Origin: Theropithecus gelada | Lineage: Eukaryota > Chordata > Mammalia > Primates > Cercopithecidae | Direction of reading: 5' to 3' | Assembly: GCF_003255815.1 (NCBI RefSeq) | Contig: NC_037668.1 | Coordinates: 12,780,017-12,844,016 of the forward strand | DNA: 64,000 nucleotides | Part shown: piece by piece, positions 25,801-39,252 of the stretch | Layout: each line of letters begins with the position of its first letter | Position numbering within the stretch: position 1 is the stretch's first letter | Program-made: the position numbers and the translations under genes | The notes under the pieces: generated by a model | Seen by the model: only the letters and a program-made list of their open reading frames with translations | The model's database searches: none | Told to the model about the DNA's origin: nothing

Positions 25801-28800
25801 ACTGATGTTCAACGAACATTCCAAAAATGAACCATCCCACTTAAAATAGCTACAAGAAAAAATACTTAGGAATAAATTTAACCAAGGAGGAAGAAAGACC
25901 TGGACACTGAAAACTATACAACATTAATAGAAGAAATTGTAGAAGACACAAATAATGGAAAGATAGTCCATGCTCATGGACTGGTATGTAACTTTTGTAT
26001 TCGAAGAATGGAATATTGTCTATTGTCCTGAATTTTTTTTTTTTTTTTTTTTAAGACAGAGTCTCTCTCTGTTGCCCAGGCTGGAGTGCAGTGATGTGAT
26101 TTCAGCTCACTGCAGCCTCTACCTCCCAGGTTCAAGCAGTTCTCCTGCCTCAGCCTCCTGAGTAGCTGGGATTATAGGCGTGCCACCATACCCAGCTAAT
26201 TTTTGCATTTTTAGTAGAGACGGGGTTTCACCATGTTGGACCAGACTGATCTCAAACTCTTGACCTCAAGTGATCCACCCGCCTTATCCTCCCAAAGTGC
26301 TGGGATTACAGGCGTGAGCCACCACGCCCAGCCTTATTGCCCTGAATTTTTTCTACCTTGGAGGCTGAGGCAGGAGAATTGCTTGAAACTGGGAGGCAGA
26401 GGTTGCAGTGAGCCAAGATTGCACCACTGCACTGCAGCCTGGGGGACAGAACGAGACTGTCTAAAAAAAAAAGTGAAGTTGTGACCCATGTCAAGTGTGG
26501 ATGTATACTTTTAAGCCATTTCATACTAATACTGCTAAGGAATTGACTCTGATCTGTACATACTATAGCCCATTTCCCCTATAATACATTGTCTAGTCAG
26601 GATCAGGAATGGTTTGTGGTCCGACAGTAGGTTTTATTAATTTGAGTGGCTCACAGAAGAATCAGCCTCCCAACATGACCCCATTAGCACAGTCCTTTAG
26701 CCAGTGGAACTTACAGGGCAGATAGACAGCTAATGTGACAACACTGGGGCCCTTAGGATTCATACAGTGCCCTTGCCATTTACCACAATATAGAAAAACT
26801 ATTTTTGTTGTTTGCAAGTGGTTTTACAAAATAAAAATTTTTTTATTAAAAAAGAAAAACTGTTTTTGCAAACAGTCATAGTTGGGGAGCAGTAGTGACC
26901 AGAAAACCATCTTTTACCTTAACAGTAGAGGGCCATAGTGAGATGACATACAAGAAAAGTAACATTTGTTATGTACAAAAAAGTTAATGGTTTAAAGTGG
27001 GAGAAGGAAAGAGGCATATGTCTTCCCTCTACCTTGAATTAGTTTTTCTAGGATCTCTTTGAAATTTTGTAGGGATTGGGGAAGAAACATATTCACTAGT
27101 GAAATTTCAGCACCAGCCACACCCACTCTCAAATGATAATAGAGGAAACTTCCGGAAATGACAGTGGAAAGAATTTAAGCCATTCCTTCTACAGAAAATC
27201 ATAAAAACTGGGAAAAATGTTAAAAGCAAGTATTCGAAGTCACTGGAAAATGAACAGAGGCAGGTAGAAATTTGAGAAGAGCATCAGGTAACTATTGCAA
27301 GTTTATGGCTTTCTTGCCTGGAAGTGCTCCTCAGCCACCACCCACCCTCCCAGCATCCACTCAAGCGTGCAGATTGATAAGAGTTTAAATCAGCTGAGTA
27401 ACTGAAAATTTAAAGGGGAAATTTTGGAAATGAGGGAAATGCAGAAGGACTAAGATCCAAAATCTCAGTATAAACCCTTCCCAAATCCCTGTGTCATCAT
27501 TAAATAATGTATTTCCACGGTAAACACCGAAGAGCCTGAGGGAAAATAGGCAGAAACTGGAAGAGAGTCTACCCTTGATATACTGAACTTCTTAGTGTGA
27601 TTTGCAAGGTTACTGTGCCTTTGATTGAGTGCATTTTCTGAGCTATGTGCAGGTTGAACACACAGCTTGGATAACAGAAAGTGAAAGCCTTACTGGCTTG
27701 AGGTGTCAGAGGGTAGAACTCAGGACTGGCAAAGCAATTGAAAATTTAGGAGAGATCCCTAGAAGCAAAAGATCCACAGAGAGGATAAGCCCTAAAATAC
27801 GACTATAGAATCTGTCCAGACTACCACTACCTTACACAAGCTCAAGCTCAGTGGAGACTGTCAGGGAGATAGGCTGAAAAAGGAGAAGCTAGAAACCAGG
27901 AAATTGAGCAGAAACATTAGCTGCTGCAGGTATGACAGATTTCACAGTTTGAGTCTAAGTAAATTAACTGCTTACTAGTACCAAAAAATTAACAGTTCTC
28001 AGAAAAACAAAACAGATTCCAAAGTCACTACAACATATTACCTTCAACTAAAACTTGCTAGACATGTAAAGAAACAAGACTATATAACCAATGTTCAAGA
28101 TAAAAAGCAGCCAATAGACACTTAACTCCAAGTGGATCCAGATTATAGATTTAACAAAGACTTGAAAGTAACCATTACAAATATATTCAAAAAAGTGAAG
28201 GAAAGCGTGATACAAGTGAAAAGAGAGAATCCCAACAGAGAAATGGAAACTTTTAAAAAACAACAAAATAGAAATCCAAAGACTGAGAACTATAGTAACT
28301 GAAATAAAAATTTTACTAGGCGGGCTTAACAGGAGAATTGAGATGACAGAAGAATCAGATCAATAAAAGTTCAGACTGGGCGTGGTGGCTCATACCTGTA
28401 ATCCCAGCACTTTGGGAGGCCGAGGTGGGTGGATCACCTGAGATTAGGAGTTCGAGACCAGCCTGGCCAACATAGTGAAATGCTGTCTCTACCAAAAATA
28501 CAAAATTTAGCTGGGCATGGTGGCACGTGCCTGTAGTCACAGCTACTTGGGAAACTGAGGCAGGAGAATCTCTTGAACCCAGGAGGCAGAGGTTGTAGTA
28601 AGCCAAGATCAAGCCACTGCACTCCAGCTTGGGCGACAGAACAAGACTCTGTCTCAAAACATAAAATAAAAAATGAGATAGATTAATAGAAATTATTTAA
28701 TCTGAAGAATAGAGAGATAAAAGATTGAAGAAAAATGGCCCGGTAATCCCAGCACTTTGGCAGGCCAAGGCAGGCGGATCACTTGAGGTCTGGCCAACAT

Positions 28801-31800
28801 GGTGAAACCCCGTCTGTACCAAAAATTTAAAAATTAGCTGAGCGTGGTGGTAGGAGCCTGTAGTCCCAGCTACTCAGGAGGCAGAGGCAGGAGAATGGCT
28901 TGAACCTGGGAGGCGGAAGTTGTAGTGAGCTGCAATCTCGCTACTGCACCCCACCCCAGGTGACAGAGCGAGACTCTGTCTCAAAAAGAAGAAAAAACAA
29001 TTATTTTTTTTAAAAAAAGATTGAAGAAAAATGAACAAAAGTCTCAGTAGGAGACAATATCAAGCAGTCCAACATTCTTGTGGTCGGAGTTCTAGAAGAA
29101 AAGGAAAGGGGCAGAGAAAGTATTTAAAGAAATACCAGCCCAAAACATAAGAAAACTACACCTACGTGTATATATAGTGAAACTGCTAAAAGATAAAAGT
29201 AAAGAGAAAATCTTGAAAGCAGCAATGGAAAACAAAAGTAATGGTTATTCAGCAACATTGTAGAATATAAAATAAACATACAAAAATCAATTGTAGTCAG
29301 GAGCAGTGGTGCATGCGCCTGACCAGCTACTCAAGAGGCTAAAGCGAGAGAATTGTTTGAGCCCAGGAGTTTGAATGCAGCCTGAGAGCAATATAACAAG
29401 ACCCCATCTTGAAAATCAAAATTTTTTAAATCAGTTGTCTTTCTATAAGCTAGCAATGGACATGTGGACATCAAATGTTTAAATACACTACTTACAATCA
29501 CTCACAAAATGAAATACCTAGGTAGAAGTCTAACAAAACATGTATACAGGACTCGTTTGCTGAAAATTATAAAACTAATGAAAAAAATAAAAGAAGATAC
29601 AAATAAATAGACATACCATGTTAATAGATTGGGAGACTCAACATAGTAATGATGTTAATTCTCCCCAAATTGATATACAAATTTAATGTTATTCATTTCA
29701 AAATCCCAGCAAGATTTATTTGTAGATATACACAAAACTATTCTAAAATTTGTACAGAAAGGCAAAATAACTAGAATAGTTAATACAATTTTTAAAAAGA
29801 ACAATATGAGAGGAATTTGTCTACCTGATCTTAAAACATATTATATAGCTACAATAATCAAGACTGTGGTACTGGTAAACATAGATCAGTGGAACAGAAA
29901 AGAGAACCCAGAAATACACATGGCCAGGCACAGTGGCTCACGCCTGTAATCCCAACACTTTGGGAGGCTGAGGCAGGTAGATCACCTGAGGTCAGGAGTT
30001 TGAGACCAGCCTGACCAATATGGCGAAACCCCATCTCTACTAAAAATACAAAAATTAGCTGGACATGGTGGCATGCGCCTGTGGTCCCAGCTTCTTGGGA
30101 GGTTGAGACAGGAAAATTGCTTGAATCCAGGAGGTGGAGGTTGCAGTGAGCTGAGATTGCTCCACTGCCCCTGGGCAACAGAGCAAAAAAAAAAAAAAAA
30201 AAAAGAAATACACAAATACATTTTTGACAGAGATGCAAAAGCAGTTCAGTGGAGGAAAGATGGCCTTTCACCAAATGGTGCTAGAGCAATTAGGCATCCA
30301 TAGGTTAAAAAAATGAATCTAAGGCCGGGCGCGGTGGCTCAAGCCTGTAATCCCAGCACTTTGGGAGGCCGAGACGGGCGGATCACGAGGTCAGGAGATC
30401 GAGACCATCCTGGCTAACACGGTGAAACCCCGTCTCTACTAAAAAAATACAAAAAACTACCCGGGCGAGGTGGCGGGCGCCTGTAGTCCCAGCTACTCGG
30501 GAGGCTGAGGCAGGAGAATGGCGTGAACCCAGGAGGCGGAGCTTGCAGTGAGCTGAGATCCGGCCACTGCACTCCAGCCTGGGTGATAGAGCAAGACTCC
30601 GTCTCAAAAAAAAAAAAAAAAAAAATGAATCTAAATCTAAGTCTTACACTTTATATAAAATTAAAACAGGCAGGGCACAGTGGCTCACGCTTGTAATCCC
30701 AGCACTTTGGGAGGCCAAGGCAGACAGATCACTTAAGGTCAGGAGTTCAAGACTAGCCTGGCGAACATGGTGAAACCCCCTCTCTACTAAAAATACAAAA
30801 AATTAGCCACGTGTGGTAGCGGGCGCTTGTAATCCCAGCTACTGGGGAGGCCGAGGCACAAGAATTGTTTGAACCCTGGAGGTGGAGGTTGCAGTGAGCC
30901 GAAATCTACCATTGCCCTCCAGCCTGGGCGACAGAGCGAGACGCCATCTCAAAAAAAATAAATAAATAAAAAATAAAACAGATAATAGACTAAAATGTAA
31001 AACTATAAAACTTTCGGGAAAAAAAAAAAAAAAAAAAAAACAAGGAGAGAATTTTTGGAATAAAGGGCTAAAAAAAAAATTTTTTATTTGATACAAAAAA
31101 AAAAAACAAAAAAAAAAAAAAAAATAAAAAAAAAAAAAACTTTGGAAAAAAAAAAAAAAAAAAAAAAAACCAGGAGAGAATCTTTGGAATCAAGGGCTAA
31201 GCAAAAAGTTATTTACTTGATACCAAAAGTAAAATCCATAAAAGGAAAAATTAATAAATTGGGCTCCATCAAAATTTAACACTTTTGCTCTGTAAAAGAC
31301 GATTAAGGCCGGGTGCGGTGGCTGACACCTATAATCCCAGCACTTCGGGAGGCCAGGGCGGCTGGATCACAAGGTCAGGAGTTTGAGACCAGCCTGGCCA
31401 AGATGATGAAACCCCTTTCTCTATAAAAATAAAAAAATTTACCAGGCATGGTGACGGGCGCCTATAATCCCAGCTACTTGGGAGGCTGAGACAGGAGAAT
31501 GGCTTGAACGCGGGAGGCGGAGGTTGCAGTGAGCCAAGATGGAGCCACTGCACTTTAGCCTGGGCAACAGAGCAAGACTCCTTCTCAAAAAAAAAAAAAG
31601 ACTGTTAAGAGCATGAAAAGATAAGCTACCACTGGGAGAAAATATTTGCAAGCCACTTATTTGAGAAAGCACTAGTATATAGAATAAAAAACATTCAAAG
31701 CTTACATTAAAAAAAAAAGCAGTGCAGTTAGAAAATAAGCAAAAATGATGAACGTTTTATTGTAGAGGATACACAAATGGCACATAACCACCTGAAAAGG

Positions 31801-34800
31801 TGTTCAACGTTGTTAGCCATTATGGATTCAGCGTTGTTAGCCATTATGGATATGCCATTAAAACCACATTGAGATATCACTACACACCTGTCAGAATGGC
31901 TAAAATAAAAATTAGTGACAACACCAAATGCTAATAAGAATGCAGAGCAACTGGATCACTCACACATTGCTGGCATCCATGTAGAATGGTACAGTCCCTC
32001 TGGAACACATTTTAGTTCTTTCTTTAAAAGCTAAACATGCAGTTACCACACCCTAACAATTGTACTCCAGGGCATTCATCCAGAGAAATGAAGATTTATG
32101 TTCACACAAAAAACTGTACTTGAATGTTTATAGCAGCTTTATTCATAGTAGCTCCAAAACTGGAAACAAATGAGATATTCTTCAATGGTTGAATGGTTAA
32201 ACAAACTGTGGTACATTCATGCCATGGAATACTACTTAGCAGGAAAAATGAACAAGCTATTGATACAAGCAAGAACCTGGATAAATCTCTAGAAAATTAC
32301 GCTGAGTGAAAAAAGAATCCCCAAATAATATATACTGTATGATTCTAGTTATATATACATTTTTGAAATGACAAAATGGCAGAAATGGAGAACAGATTCA
32401 TGGTTGCCGGAGTTAAGGAATTGGAGGTGGGAGGGAGATAAGCTGTATAGGTGCAGCCTGAAGGATCCTTGTAGTGATGGAAATGTCCTGTATTGTGACT
32501 CTATCAGTGTCAGTATCCTGGTTGTACTAGAGCTTTGCAAGATGTTTCAGTTGAGGAAATCTGGGTAAAGGGTACATGGAATCTCTGTGTTTTTTCTCAA
32601 AACCACATTATGAATCTACAATTATTTCAAAAGTTTAACTAAAAAAAAAAAAATAATGGCTGACTTCCTAGTAGAAACAGCAGAGACCAGAAAATAGTTG
32701 ACTGATATTTAAACCACAATAGACATTTTTTAGCTTCTTCTTTGTACACTACCACCAAACCTCAGCCTAGTGTATATGTTTTTCCATATTAGGAACTTTT
32801 AAATGATGCTGGGCTAATAACAAATAGATAATTTCTTGTAGCTACCCTCGTTATAAAGATTCAATAGCGATGGTGATAGTAAAGAAAAGTTGAAGATGAA
32901 GGTAATCTAATTCTATAGTACCTCATATTGTTGGGGGTTTTTTAATTCCTTTTCACATTTCAGAAGGTTTAATATTGTTACCTTCTTAAATATATGATCA
33001 TTTCTTTTTCATCTACAATTCATTTGATAAGAGCAAGATTGGTTTAGAATTAATAGATTCTTGATACAATTGAAAGTAAAAATGAATTGCTTAAAACAAG
33101 GCCATGCTTGTCTATGTGCCTCTAACTTTCACTTCTAGTGATTACACTTCTTTGCCTATTATGAGACCACAGCACAGTGTCAGTCACCTTTACGTACTCA
33201 ATCGATTCCACTCCACAGCCAGTCATTAGTGTTTGTTGTATTGTAGACACTGAAAATAAGAACAATAGAAATGAGCTCTGTGCTTTCTCTCTCACAACTG
33301 CCTCCTTTAATCCTGCATGTTAAGCTGAAATGAACTATTAAATGAGTGGAATAAAACTCTTGCTTTCTTTATGTATGTGTTCTAGCTTTTTCAACTATGA
33401 AAATATAAAAACCTAGAATTACTGAGCCTTTATCTTACAAGTCAGAATCTTCCTAGGTCTGAGCCTCTTCTTGGTTGTTTATTACATCTTCCCAAAATGG
33501 TGAGTGATAGTAGATGTGTAGTTAGAAGAAAGGCAGAAAGAGCTAAAAGAGCTGTGTTTCATTCACTCAGTATCCAGGCAAAGGTCATTTTCAAAAGGAA
33601 ACAGTTAAGTCAACATGGCTGACATTCTTTCTTGTTAATATCATTTTAGCTAATGACTCAAAGAATTTCACCCATAGAAATATAATTTGATCTTTGGTAC
33701 CATTGGTACTGTTTGTATTAGTCACAGGCATAAATACCAACGCTGCTTCTTGCTCTTCACCATTTTTATCTTTTGCCTCCCAAAAATACCCACCTTGAGT
33801 TACATTTTTCTTTGGTCCTGCTACTCTATTTTTATTAGACTCATCCTAGTTCATTTTATGCCTGTAGGCCTTGGCCCATTAAACCCTTTAAATAATCGAT
33901 TATGTACAAATGATCTTTTTTTTGATCCTCACTAGGACCCTGTTAATACCTTTGTGGTGGGTTGGGACATGCCAGCAGCTACCACTGTGCTAGTCGGTCC
34001 TCCACAGACTGAGAGGACAAAGAGTGATATGTTTCCTGTTGATTTATTCAGCTGTAGGACAGATTACAGAAGGTGAGGGTATTGGAACTTAGAGACTAAT
34101 ATTTTAGACGGGGACAGGTTTATGCAACTTTGCTATTTTTTTTTTCCTTTTGTCTGCCTTTGAAAAAGAAAGAAGAAAGCATGTATTTCGTTTCTAACTC
34201 TGTATTTGGTCCTTTAGTTAGGTATGTTAGCTGGGTTTTTTTTTGTTTTTTGTTTTTTGTTTTTGAGATGGAGTCTCACTCTGTCACCCGGGCTGGAGTG
34301 CAGTGGCGTGATCTCAGCTCACTGCAACCTCTGCCTCCTAGAGTCACGCAGTTCTCCTGCCTCAGCCTCGCAAGTAGCTGGGATTACAGACATGGGTCAC
34401 CATGCCCAGCTAATTTTTGTATTTTTAGTAGAGACGGGGTTTCACCATGTTGCCCATGCTGGTCTTGAACTCCCAACCTCAGGTGATCCACCTGCCTCAG
34501 CCTCCCGAAGTGCTGGGATTACAGGTGTGAGCCACCACGCCCGGCCAGGTATGTTAGCTGTTTTATTTTGTTTTTAAATGGTAACTGTAGTAATTAAACT
34601 ATGTATAACACGTTGTAGTTGACAACCTGAATTCATATATATTATCTCATTTATCTTCACAACCATCCAGAGATGAGGAGATGAAAACTCTTAAGACCTC
34701 CCAGCTTCCAAGTGGCAGAGCCAGTCCTCAAATTTATCGCCTAGCCCAAATTCTGTTCTTCTTCACCCAGGCCACATTGCTTCCACATAGTTTACCTTCA

Positions 34801-37800
34801 GTTGTAAGTAGTGCAAAAGTAGGACTCCAGAATCAATATCCTTCCAGAAACAGCTCAGTACATGAGAGGCAGTTGTGAGACTGGAAAGTGGATGGGACTA
34901 GACTGTGAGGGTCCATGCTTCCTTGCTGAGGCTTTATATTTTCTTTCATTTCAGGATGGCAATGGCACGGAGAACAATGTTCCAGAAAGGGGAAGTGCAT
35001 AACAAACCATCAGGTTTCTGGGGAATGATAAAAAGTGTTACCACTTCAGCACCAGGAAGTGAAAGTATCCTTTGTCTCTCTGCTTGATTCTTTTTCTCAA
35101 CTGTGGACCAAGAGCAAAAGAAAAAAGTGGTATTGGGATAGTCCCTTCTAAGGTACCTGACTACATCAGAGTCCAAACTCCTAAGAGCTACTAGGCTTAG
35201 GAAATACCTTGTGTACAGTCATCTTTCCAACACCCGCACAAGATCATAAAATCATTGTCTTTGAGCTGAAGCAGTCCTAAAAAGTCAGTCTTTCCATTTT
35301 ACAGATGAGAAAATAGACCCAGAGAGGTTAAGTCACACAGTGGTTTGTGGCAAAGCTAGAAATGTAACTGTGATCTCCTCTTCATAGTTCTTTCCACTAC
35401 ACTATTACATTTCTCAACTCTGAAAAACCACCATAAAGCATAATGGCTACCTAAAATAAATGGCTTGTATATGGGATGGTAAAGGCCCATTTCTAAAGTA
35501 ATTAGTATTCCTAAACAATTTTTAAGTAGCTCTGCTTCTCCAGCGACATTTCGGTTTAAAGAATCAAGGAGAGGCTGGGCGCAGTGGCTCACCCCTGTAA
35601 TCCCAGCACTTTGCAAGACCTAGGTGGGCAGATTACTTGAACCCAGGAGTTCCAAGACGAGCCTGGGCAACATGGCAAAACCTCATCTCTACAAAATATG
35701 CAAAAATTAGCCAGGCCTAGTGGCATGTGCCTGTAGTCCCAGCTACTACAGGAGGCTGAGGTGGCAGGATTGTTTGAACTTAGGAGGCTGAGGTAGCAGT
35801 GAGCCCAGATCACACCACTGTACTCCTGCCTGGGCAACAGAGCTAGACCCTGTCTTAAACTAAGAAAGAATAAAGGAGATTTGATTAATAGATTAATAAA
35901 TTGTTCTTCCTGACTGGTTATGATGTTGAACTACTTCCCAAATTATGTAACCAAATTTCTGTGTGGCTCTGGCACTATTAGGTCAAAACTTTGGGGAACT
36001 AAACATGAGATAGCATACTCGTGTTTCCTTCTCTGTCCCAGGGAAATACAGTTTCCCTTTTGCCTCAATTACAGAAAGATGTCTATTCTTGCTACAAATT
36101 ATGATTTATGTCCTGGTGTCAAATGAAGATAAGATCAAAGAAAGGCAAGGTGATTGTGGAAGAGAAAGAAAAAGGATTAATTTAGATTTATTTAATCAAG
36201 AAACATTTATTTTGTATCTCCTATTTCCAGGCCGAGTGCTAAGTAATAAAATGATGACTAGAGTACAGCCTTTGTCCTCAAGGAGCTTACCCTCTAATCA
36301 TGGGAGAGACAGACATGTAACTAGTTAAACCATATTGTTTGGTGGCCTGAACCATGCCAGTAGTAGCCTCTATTTAAGAAGGAACTGAAGGGCACTTACT
36401 GATTTGGGTAATAGTGGGAAAAATCTGAGAGGAGAGAGTGTTTGGATTGAAGTATGTGCTTCTATTTTAGAAGGGGCTATATTTACTGTATTTATTACTT
36501 AAAAGTTTATAAAAGCCAATAATAGGTTTGAACTGTGTTAGTGATGAGTCAACAAACATATCAGGATTAAGCCGGGCGCAGTGGCTCAAGCCTGTAATCC
36601 CAGCACTTTGGGAGGCTGAGACGGGCGGATCACAAGGTCAGGAGATCGAGACCATCCTGGCTAACACGGTGAAACTCCGTCTCTACTAAAAAATACAAAA
36701 AACTAGCCGGGCGAGGTGGCGGGCGCCTGTGGTCCCAGCTACTCCGGAGGCTGAGGCAGGAGAATGGCGTAAACCCGGGAGGCGGAGCTTGCAGTGAGCT
36801 GAGATCCGGCCACTGCACTCCAGCCTGGGCGACAGAGCCAGACTCAATCTCAAAAAAAAAAAAAAAAACATATCAGGATTATTTAACCTCCCTGAGTCCC
36901 TGTTCTCTAAATGGGAGAATAACTCTACCTGATTTAGTTATTGGAAAATAACATAGTGTAATGGAAAGAGCAGGCTTTGGAGGAAAAGAGGATCTGACTT
37001 TGTATCTCTGTCAGTTAATCGTGTGACTTTGAGCAAGTTATTTAACTCTCTGAGCTTCACTTTCCTTATGTGCAAAATGGATAACACCATGGGATAAGAC
37101 AATCCCATGAAGATAAGATATAAAAGAAGATAATGTTTGGAAAGAAGGTAATGTCTGTAAATCCTAGCCTATATTAGAACACAGTAAAGTATTAGTTCCC
37201 TTTTCTAACATTATAGTTATTCAGATAATATAGGACACAACTATGCTTTATTAGAGGTGTTATTATTATGTAACTATTTACAATCTCGAACATTACATTT
37301 GACTTAATCTAACTAGATAAATCAAAAAACAAATGAAACCATCTGTTTGAGCGGCTTGACTTAAGAGAAACTGAGTGGTAATTGTTTGGTGGTAATGCTC
37401 TTGATGGAGAAGCTTTTACACACCTGCGTCAGAGGTTGGGACAGTTGCTCTGAAGTAGCACTGCTGGCTGTGAAACAGGAAATTGAGAATACAGGCAATT
37501 CCTGGAATCCACTATAGGAAAAACCAAAAGTATATGCTTTCTCATTGCCATTTCTTGAAATTCCTATGTGATTTAAACCTTGATGCCCATTCTGTATCAG
37601 ATCTTACTCTTATTCAACAGGAAGTGGATGCTTTGGAAGAACTAAGCAGGCAGCTTTTTCTGGAAACAGCTGATCTGTATGCTACCAAGGTACAGAGCAA
37701 GGAAACTGAAGTGTGGTTTTTACCATGTTGATTAAAGAGAGAACAACACTAAATGGCTTTTTAGGTTTCTCTGTGGCCAAGCAAGAGATACCTCATAGCT

Positions 37801-39208
37801 TCAATATCAGCCAGGAAGCATTAGGGATTAGGAAGCAATTTCTTCATGAAATTGCTCCTATCACTAGCAAAATCCTTAATGGAACACTCTCAATAGTAGC
37901 AGTTGGTGGGATAGTCAGAAGAGGCTTTTCAACATTTAGGAAGGTGGCACGTACCACCTCCTACTAACCTGGGGTAAAGATGGTAGCTACTTTTATTCCT
38001 TTATAAGTTAGTGATATTTTAAAAGCAGTAGACACCTATCTGCCATGGATGGCCTAGCCCTGTTTTAAAGGATCCAGATCAGTAAGTGTCGAAACTGCAA
38101 GAAGTAACTTTCCTATGTACACCTAAAATAAAATATAATTTAAATATGCAAAATCTGTTAGTGAAGATTGCAAACTTTTAGTTCTTTTTTAGGATAACTT
38201 TACCGGAGTAACCTTATAGGATAGAAGTTAACATAGGCTTTGGAAACATAGACCTGAGCCTACTCACCAGCTGTATGACTTTGAGCAAGTTATTGAACCT
38301 CTCAAAGCCTCAATTTTCTCATCTGTAAAATTAAGATAATAGAACATATCTCACAAGAGTTGTATGAAGATTAAGTGGATAATGCATGTAAGATGTTTAT
38401 TCCAGTCTCTGGCTATAAGTAAGCATTCAACAAGTGTTGGCCATAACTACTATTATTAGTTTAATATTATTACAGTGTATGGTTTTTTTGACTTAGCCTG
38501 AGCAGTGATTCATAGAGGGAAGAATACTTGTGTTGAATATAAATTTATATTTTGCTGAGAACCATGTTTTGTGTTTGTTTTCCCCCAGGAGAGAATAGAA
38601 TACTCCAAAACTTTCAAGGGGAAATACTTTAATTTTCTTGGTTACTTTTTCTCTATTTACTGTGTTTGGAAAATTTTCATGGTAAGTGTGTTATTTTTAA
38701 TTGTCAGAATTTAGATGTTTTTTCCTAGTAATGGCAGGGAGATAAGAGTGGATTTGACTGATATATTAAACTAAATTCCAAATGTGATTGAGTCAGCAGA
38801 GAGCATGATCTTTCACATCTCTGGGCTTCATTTGTTATCCTCTCTCCTTTTTAGATTACATAGAAAAGGGAGGTTGCATTTTTCTTCTGTCAGAAATTGT
38901 TAATAAGGCCTTATTTTATGAAATACCTAAATTGAGGCCAGGTGCAGTGGCTCATGCCTGTAATACCAGCACTTTGGGAGGCCAAGGCAGGTATATCACC
39001 TGAGGTCAGGAGTTCGAGAACAGCCTGACCAACATGGTGAAACCCCATCTCTACTAAAAATACAGAAATTAGCCAGGTGTGGTGGTGGACACTGTAACCC
39101 CAACTACCCAGGAGGCTGAGGCAGGAGAATCGCTTGAACCCTAGAGGTGGACGTTGCAGTGAGCTAAGATTACGCCACTGCATTCCAGCCTGGGGACAGA
39201 GTGAGACC

Positions 39209-39252
<44 letters not shown>

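Larger units (their letters stand above)
27100..32655 (+). mobile_element. Old L1 (L1M type), plus strand, broken by several Alus
   Basis: Between Alus the sequence runs in L1 order: 5'-like region ('aacaaagacttgaaagtaac'), ORF1-like ('gaagaatagagagataaaag'), ORF2 RT end (29686-29949: KFVQKGKITRIVN, GICLPDLKTYYIATIIKTVV), then 'gggagaaaatatttgcaagc' and a 3' end with A-run at 32640. The 5' limit is uncertain. Many stops; no intact ORF. Confidence 0.75.
23700..34954 (+). other. GPR89: GPR89 intron 7
   Basis: 11.3 kb, mostly repeats: an Alu monomer, a twin-primed L1 (24088-25985), Alus, and an old L1 on the plus strand (about 27100-32655) split by Alus. 32656-34215 shows no element; 34625-34790 is MIR-like. 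Confidence 0.85.
35065..37600 (+). other. GPR89: GPR89 intron 8
   Basis: Holds MIR-like pieces (35255-35410, 36950-37190), two Alus and an old repeat phrase at 36190-36320. 37191-37600 shows nothing recognisable. Confidence 0.85.

Noticed and set aside
34224..34577. 117-residue open frame as a gene
   Set aside because: It is the complement of an Alu with a perfect 14-base target duplication; Alu frames of this kind (also 13962-14171, 29858-30274, 39915-40277, 63187-63585) are not genes.
37713..37967. 84-residue frame after GPR89 exon 9 as an alternative exon
   Set aside because: No flanking splice sites of quality and no similarity I recognise; probably chance.
39209..39252. CTAT array as a CRISPR-like repeat
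   Set aside because: Units are 4 bases with no spacers in a primate intron.
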